Source: Paenibacillus sp. BSR1-1
GTDB taxonomy: Bacteria > Bacillota > Bacilli > Bacillales > Cytobacillaceae
Direction of reading: 5' to 3'
DNA: 64,000 nt
Assembly (NCBI RefSeq): GCF_030403775.1
Contig: NZ_JAQMWQ010000002.1
Span: 1-64,000 of the forward strand
The stretch's first letter is position 1, and the number at the start of each line of letters is the position of its first letter. This document shows, piece after piece, positions 59,719 through 64,000 of the stretch. Both the position numbers and the translations under genes were made by a program. A model generated the notes under the pieces. It did not search any database. It was not told the origin of the DNA and saw only the letters and a program-made list of their open reading frames with translations.

Positions 59719-61183
59719 AAGAATGCTCAGCGTCCAACAGGTTACAGGTGGTTACTCGGGCGAAGCCGTTTTAAAAGATATTTCTTTTGAAGTCAAACAA
59801 GGGGAATTGTTTGGGATATTAGGACCAAATGGGAGCGGAAAAACGACACTTTTGAAAATGCTAAGTGGTATTTTACCGATACAGAATGGCCGGATTCAGA
59901 TAAAAGAAAAATTGCTGCAGGACTACAAGCCAAAGCAGCTGGCCAAAATTATCGCGGTCCTTTCACAGCACTCCTCTCAATCGTTTGCGTATTCGGTAAA
60001 AGAAACAGTTTCTCTTGGCCGATATGCTCATCAAAAGGGATTGTTTCAAACATGGAGTACGCAGGATGAAGAAATAGTTCAAAAAGTTATGAAGCAGGTT
60101 GGTATATCCTCGTTTCAACATAAAAATATTCAGGAATTATCGGGCGGTGAGAAGCAAAGGGTTTTCCTTGCACAAGCGCTGGCTCAGGAGCCGGAAATCC
60201 TTCTTTTAGATGAACCGACGAACCACTTGGATTTATCTTATCAAAAGGAATTACTTGACCATTTAAAACAATGGACAGCACAAAACAGATTGACCGTCAT
60301 TTCTATTTTTCATGATTTAAATCTTGCGGGACTTTATTGTGATCGCTTACTGTTGCTTGAAAAAGGTACCATTAATATCGATCATATTCCAAATGAAGTA
60401 CTTAGGGAAGAACGGATTATGGATGTATATCATACAAATATCCAAAAACACCCGCATCCAAAAGTGGCTGCACCGCAAATGGTTTTATTACCTGAAGTTA
60501 TTAAACAGGAAAACATTGAAATAAATGAAGATATGGTACATGTTACATGTGATTATATCGAGCTTAAATCCCCCATTCCATTAAGAACAATGTCCTCGGG
60601 CGTTATAGGATCAGGAACTGGGTGGCACCAGACTTTTGTGAACCGGCATGTTGATAAAAACTACAACTGTGATGATCATCGATTGGAAATGGCGGCTTTC
60701 TTACGATCAAAAGGATTTGAGCCATCCGAAACCGTAGGTATGATGACTGCTGTAATATTGGAAGACGTCGTATACCAACAACTAAAACTGGATGAATTCT
60801 CCATATTTGTACTTGTCACAGCAGGGGTTGGCAATGCGGTTGATGCATCTAGAAGTGATAGGCATACGGTTGAAGTGGTGCCTGGCACGATCAATACATG
60901 GATTTTTGTAAATGGAGAGCTGACAGAGGAAGCTTATATTCAAGGAATTATGACCGCTACCGAAGCAAAAGCAAAGGCCTTGCATGATTTAGAGGTTATC
61001 GATCAAGTTACTGGCACGATTGCTACAGGGACATCGACCGATAGTATTCTTATTGCCGCTACTCAAAATGGAAAGTTATTGGAGTTTGCCGGAACCATTA
61101 CTCCTTTAGGGCAACTTATTAGTAAAGCGGTATATCAGTGTACCGTAGAAGCGATTCAAAAGTCCTGTAAGAGGAAACCATGA
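59711..61183 (+). CDS. btuD-cbiZ: BtuD ATPase fused to CbiZ adenosylcobinamide amidohydrolase
   Basis: This 490-residue protein joins two enzymes. Residues about 1-255 are an ABC ATPase: GPNGSGKTTLL (Walker A), ELSGGEKQRVFLAQAL (signature), ILLLDEPTNHLDLSY (Walker B). Residues about 275-490 are a CbiZ domain: LRTMSSGVIGSGTGWHQTFV, VTAGVGNAVDASRSD, TEAKAKALHDL, GTIATGTSTDSILIAATQ. CbiZ cleaves the side chain of imported adenosylcobinamide to give adenosylcobyric acid. It overlaps btuC by 8 nt and cbiB by 4 nt. Similar fusions are known in some Bacillus relatives. Confidence 0.92.
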   Translation: MVKRMLSVQQVTGGYSGEAVLKDISFEVKQGELFGILGPNGSGKTTLLKMLSGILPIQNGRIQIKEKLLQDYKPKQLAKIIAVLSQHSSQSFAYSVKETVSLGRYAHQKGLFQTWSTQDEEIVQKVMKQVGISSFQHKNIQELSGGEKQRVFLAQALAQEPEILLLDEPTNHLDLSYQKELLDHLKQWTAQNRLTVISIFHDLNLAGLYCDRLLLLEKGTINIDHIPNEVLREERIMDVYHTNIQKHPHPKVAAPQMVLLPEVIKQENIEINEDMVHVTCDYIELKSPIPLRTMSSGVIGSGTGWHQTFVNRHVDKNYNCDDHRLEMAAFLRSKGFEPSETVGMMTAVILEDVVYQQLKLDEFSIFVLVTAGVGNAVDASRSDRHTVEVVPGTINTWIFVNGELTEEAYIQGIMTATEAKAKALHDLEVIDQVTGTIATGTSTDSILIAATQNGKLLEFAGTITPLGQLISKAVYQCTVEAIQKSCKRKP

Positions 61184-62166
61184 TGATTATATATCATTTA
61201 ATATCGATAACCATTGCTTATATCATTGACTTACTTATAGGTGATCCTCCACGGTGGCCGCACCCCGTTCGATGGATTGGTTCGATGATTTCGTTTATTG
61301 AAGTGAGATTGAATAATGGAGAATCCAAAAAATTAAAAGGGGTTATCATGCTCCTTTTTGTGTTATTCATATCCTTTATTGTTTGCTTGTTAATAGTGTT
61401 AATAGGTTACAAGATTCACCCCATTGCAGGGATTTGTATAGAAAGTATGATTATCGCAACTACAATTGCCCAAAAAAGCTTGAAGAAGGCCGCGTTGGAG
61501 GTTTATCTCCCATTAAAAAAAGGAGATTTAATGGACGCAAGAATAAAACTTTCCTATATTGTAGGCCGGGATACTGACTCATTGAATGAAGGGGAAATTG
61601 CAAGGGGAGCAATAGAGACGGTTGCCGAAAATACGAGTGATGGAGTAACAGCACCGTTGTTCTGGGCTCTAATTGGCGGTGCACCACTTGCGATCGTTTA
61701 CAGGGCAACCAATACTTGCGATTCGATGGTTGGTCACGTAAATGATAAATATAAAGAATTTGGCTGGGCTTCTGCCAAATGGGATGATCTGATGAACTGG
61801 ATTCCGAGCCGGATTACGGGATTCTTTATGCTGATTGCCAACCGTCCGGAACACATGAGTTTACGTATGGCTTGGGCTATATTATATCGAGATGCTAAAA
61901 AGCACCCAAGCCCAAATAGCGGCTGGGGAGAAGCTGCTGTAGCTGCCATTATAGGTATTCAACTTGGCGGTATCAACTATTACAAGGGAATGATATCAAA
62001 TCGGGCAAAGATGGGGGAACCAATCCTGCCTATTCATTCAGGCCACATCATAAAGGCAAATGAAATTTTAAGTAAAACGGTCGTTTTATTTTTACTATTT
62101 TTATGGATCGGAGGGGCAGCCCTTGAATTGGCCTTCACATGGCTCAAATCCGCAGTACCTTTATAA
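61180..62166 (+). CDS. cbiB: Adenosylcobinamide-phosphate synthase
   Basis: This 328-residue membrane protein attaches aminopropanol phosphate to adenosylcobyric acid. Its N-terminus IDLLIGDPPRWPHPVRWIGS and the middle GRDTDSLNEGEIARGAIETV, then ENTSDGVTAPLFW, are family signatures. ATG at 61180 or 61183. It overlaps the next gene by 44 nt. Confidence 0.93.
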   Translation: MMIIYHLISITIAYIIDLLIGDPPRWPHPVRWIGSMISFIEVRLNNGESKKLKGVIMLLFVLFISFIVCLLIVLIGYKIHPIAGICIESMIIATTIAQKSLKKAALEVYLPLKKGDLMDARIKLSYIVGRDTDSLNEGEIARGAIETVAENTSDGVTAPLFWALIGGAPLAIVYRATNTCDSMVGHVNDKYKEFGWASAKWDDLMNWIPSRITGFFMLIANRPEHMSLRMAWAILYRDAKKHPSPNSGWGEAAVAAIIGIQLGGINYYKGMISNRAKMGEPILPIHSGHIIKANEILSKTVVLFLLFLWIGGAALELAFTWLKSAVPL

Positions 62167-63202
62167 AGCAATGGGACTTAAACACCCTGACAAACAGATT
62201 GACTTTAGCGCCAATATTAATCCACTTGGTCCGCCGCCATCTTTACAGGAAAATTGGAATAGCTTTTTTCAAAAAATAATGGTTTATCCAGATCCCTTTG
62301 CGTCCAATCTTAAGGAAAGAATAGCATGTAAAGAAGGCCTATCAGATGATTCTATTTTGATCGGGAATGGAGGTGCAGAGCTCATTTCCCTAATAGGAAG
62401 GATGATGGCTGGAAAAAAAGTATTGATAGTGGAACCGGCCTTTTCGGAATATGAAGCAGCGTGCCGGGCTAACCAGTGCGAAATCTTTTACCATCAATTA
62501 GTCGAACCAGCCTTTGAATTTAATCCTGGTGATATATTTGCAAAATTGAGGCAGGCAGATGCCTTGTTTCTATGTAACCCAAACAATCCTACAGGCGTTC
62601 AGTATTCAGCATCAACGATTCTTTCAATTATAAAGGCTGGTGAAAAGCACAATTGCTTCGTAATCTTAGATGAGGCTTTTTATGATTTTTTAATAGATTA
62701 TGAATCATTGACACCTTACATAAACAGATTTTCTAACTTAATCATAATTCGTTCGATGACAAAGATGTTTGCTATCCCAGGTATTCGCTTAGGCTATATG
62801 TTGGCAAAACCTAAAGTCATTGCGGAACTAAGCTCCTTGCAGCCTCATTGGAGCATTAATGCCATTGCATTATTGGCAGGTGAAATTTGCATGCAAGAGG
62901 AATCCTTTATCGAAAGGACTAAAGACTTTATTTACAATGAACGGAAAAGGCTGTTTCATTTCCTTAAAGATCAAGAATACGAGATATCGGATTCTAGTGT
63001 TAATTTTTATTTATTGCGGGATCCTTACATTGAAAATCAGTATGAGTTATTTGAGTTCCTAATCCTAAAGGGATTTGTTCCACGACATACCTTTAACTTT
63101 CCTGGTTTGGATGGAAAATGGCTTCGCTTTGCGATTAAAGGTTCTGAAGAAAACAATCAGCTCATGGAGGTGCTGGCAGAATGGAAAAGGTCTCATCATT
63201 GA
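62123..63202 (+). CDS. cobD: L-threonine-O-3-phosphate decarboxylase
   Basis: This 359-residue PLP enzyme makes (R)-1-amino-2-propanol O-2-phosphate for CbiB. Fold-type I motifs are DFSANINPLGPP, FLCNPNNPTGVQYS and the PLP Lys in IRSMTKMFAIPGIRLGY. The TTG start at 62123 has GGAGGGG at good spacing and overlaps cbiB. It could be misnamed histidinol-phosphate aminotransferase; the cob context decides. Confidence 0.9.
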   Translation: MNWPSHGSNPQYLYKAMGLKHPDKQIDFSANINPLGPPPSLQENWNSFFQKIMVYPDPFASNLKERIACKEGLSDDSILIGNGGAELISLIGRMMAGKKVLIVEPAFSEYEAACRANQCEIFYHQLVEPAFEFNPGDIFAKLRQADALFLCNPNNPTGVQYSASTILSIIKAGEKHNCFVILDEAFYDFLIDYESLTPYINRFSNLIIIRSMTKMFAIPGIRLGYMLAKPKVIAELSSLQPHWSINAIALLAGEICMQEESFIERTKDFIYNERKRLFHFLKDQEYEISDSSVNFYLLRDPYIENQYELFEFLILKGFVPRHTFNFPGLDGKWLRFAIKGSEENNQLMEVLAEWKRSHH

Positions 63203-63756
63203 TCTTTATAACAGGCGGAGTACGAAGTGGTAAAAGCAGCTTTGCAGAGAGGGTGGCAGTGGACATGGCAGAGTCCTGTGGGGGAAAGCTTCACTATCTT
63301 GCAACTGGAGTCCAATCTGATGATGAGATGAGAAAAAGGATCGTTAAGCATCAGCAAGATCGGGCAGGAGGGAAGCACCATTGGATAACGGTTGAGCAAT
63401 CTGTCCAAATAGGAAAGTTAGGGAAATATTTTACCGATCGAGATATTATTTTATTAGACTGTGTCACGACTCTATTAAACAATGAGCTTTTTATAAGTGA
63501 GCGGGAATGGGATAAAAGCTTTTTAAAAAAGGTTACAGAAAATATCATCACTGGAATTATGGATATTAAAAGCCGGGCAAAAAAAACAATTGTTGTCAGC
63601 AATGAGGTTTTAAATGTGCCAGTGGACGGTAACAAACTGGTTTTCATATACGGGAAAATTCTGGGCCATATTCATCAGCAATTAGTAAAGGAAGCGGACC
63701 AGGCTTATCTTGTTGAGGCAGGTATCCCGATCCTAATGAAAGGAGTGAAAGGATGA
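63181..63756 (+). CDS. cobU: Adenosylcobinamide kinase/guanylyltransferase
   Basis: This 191-residue bifunctional enzyme phosphorylates adenosylcobinamide and adds GMP. The P-loop [18 protein letters not shown] is intact, [12 protein letters not shown] and [11 protein letters not shown] follow, and the C-terminus [11 protein letters not shown] is typical. It overlaps cobD by 22 nt and cobQ by 4 nt. Confidence 0.92.
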   Translation: MEKVSSLIFITGGVRSGKSSFAERVAVDMAESCGGKLHYLATGVQSDDEMRKRIVKHQQDRAGGKHHWITVEQSVQIGKLGKYFTDRDIILLDCVTTLLNNELFISEREWDKSFLKKVTENIITGIMDIKSRAKKTIVVSNEVLNVPVDGNKLVFIYGKILGHIHQQLVKEADQAYLVEAGIPILMKGVKG

Positions 63757-63896
63757 AAGGCGTCATGATCCAGGGCACTGCTTCAGATGTTGGGAAAAGT
63801 CTCATCGTCACAGCATTGTGCCGGATACTTTCCAATGAAGGAGTAAAGGTCACCCCATTCAAATCGCAAAATATGTCTAATAATTCCTACGTTACG
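63753..63896 (+). pseudogene. cobQ: Cobyric acid synthase, N-terminal fragment, interrupted
   Basis: The first 48 codons are a clear CobQ/CbiP start: [20 protein letters not shown] (ATP P-loop), [13 protein letters not shown] and [14 protein letters not shown]. Normal CobQ continues with DGKEIGRAQ. Here the sequence after about 63896 does not match in any frame, and the original frame stops at 63963-63965. The gene overlaps cobU by ATGA, so it was the next operon gene. The downstream remainder lies outside the window. Insertion, deletion or assembly error are all possible. Confidence 0.75.
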
Positions 63897-64000
63897 AAAC
63901 AAATGAAAAGCCATATAAGATGGGATGTGCTGAAAAATCGAATCATGAATTGGAGTGCAAAATGATAAAAATGCTTAAAGGTTTCTTGATTAATCTACAA
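63897..64000 (+). other. Sequence of unknown origin at the cobQ break, with a possible new gene start
   Basis: GGAG at 63952-63955 lies 6 nt before an ATG at 63962 that opens [13 protein letters not shown] and runs off the window. The same frame is open back to the break. I do not recognise it. It could be the start of an inserted element's gene. Confidence 0.4.

Noticed and set aside
1..64000. CRISPR array, tRNA, rRNA or prophage
   Set aside because: No regularly spaced repeats, no tRNA cloverleaf or rRNA sequence and no phage structural genes were seen on reading.

Overview
The window looks like a chromosomal segment of an endospore-forming, aerobic, low-GC Gram-positive bacterium of the Bacillaceae. 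Supporting genes are a tricistronic GerA-type germinant receptor, a CotA-type spore-coat laccase, a QoxABCD menaquinol oxidase, a dltXABCD operon, and FMN, cobalamin and Mn2+ riboswitches. Strong Shine-Dalgarno sites and dispersed repeats that I recall from Bacillus-like genomes point the same way. I cannot name the species. I see no tRNA, rRNA, CRISPR array or prophage.

Layout. 1-690: part of an IS3-family element cut by the window edge. 0.8-12 kb: stand-alone genes, including an acetyltransferase, a YdcF-like protein, a VWA protein, a DegV protein, flavohaemoglobin hmp behind a CRP/FNR-type site, a DedA protein, an SGNH hydrolase, an ABC exporter pair, a VOC protein, an APH-fold protein, and NDH-2 with two Rex-type operators. 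12-17.6 kb: a His-rich secreted protein, a 41-residue protein, tatA, and dltXABCD on the minus strand. 17.7-24.8 kb: an M42 peptidase, corA paired with a divergent CorA-like gene, and the gerA-type operon. 24.8-32.4 kb: a radical SAM/SPASM enzyme, a LysM-NlpC/P60 endopeptidase, a PAS histidine kinase, a VTT membrane protein, a frameshifted NUDIX gene and cotA. 32.4-37.7 kb: a purine hydroxylase operon (pucA-B-D-C-E order). 37.7-44.8 kb: a class B PBP, an M32 carboxypeptidase, a PPOX flavoprotein, a Mn2+ riboswitch with a TerC-family gene, a PAP2 phosphatase and pssA. 44.8-48.7 kb: two dispersed repeats and qoxABCD. 49-55 kb: an IscA-fold protein with a natural His5 tail, a HAD phosphatase, csp, katA under a PerR-type palindrome, a CapA-like protein and small genes. 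55.2-57.3 kb: an FMN riboswitch with ribE-ribB-ribH. 57.4 kb to the end: a cobalamin riboswitch with btuF-btuC-btuD::cbiZ-cbiB-cobD-cobU and the start of cobQ.

How the genes fit together. The last operon is a corrinoid import and salvage module. BtuFCD imports corrinoids, the CbiZ domain converts adenosylcobinamide to cobyric acid, CobD supplies aminopropanol phosphate, CbiB attaches it, and CobU activates the product. The final gene, cobQ, loses all similarity to its family after about 48 codons, so it appears interrupted just before the window ends. The rib operon makes riboflavin from its two late precursors but lacks ribD and a GTP cyclohydrolase II domain, which must be encoded elsewhere. 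Several respiratory and stress genes carry recognisable operators: Rex-type at ndh, CRP/FNR-type at hmp and PerR-type at katA.

The observations most worth a second look are the broken cobQ, the CorA/CorA-like pair with an SMN in place of GMN, the perfect 41-bp palindrome at katA, the BtuD-CbiZ fusion, the T9 frameshift in the NUDIX gene, and the tandem terminators behind the Mn2+ riboswitch. I found no clear evidence of a wholly new multi-gene system.
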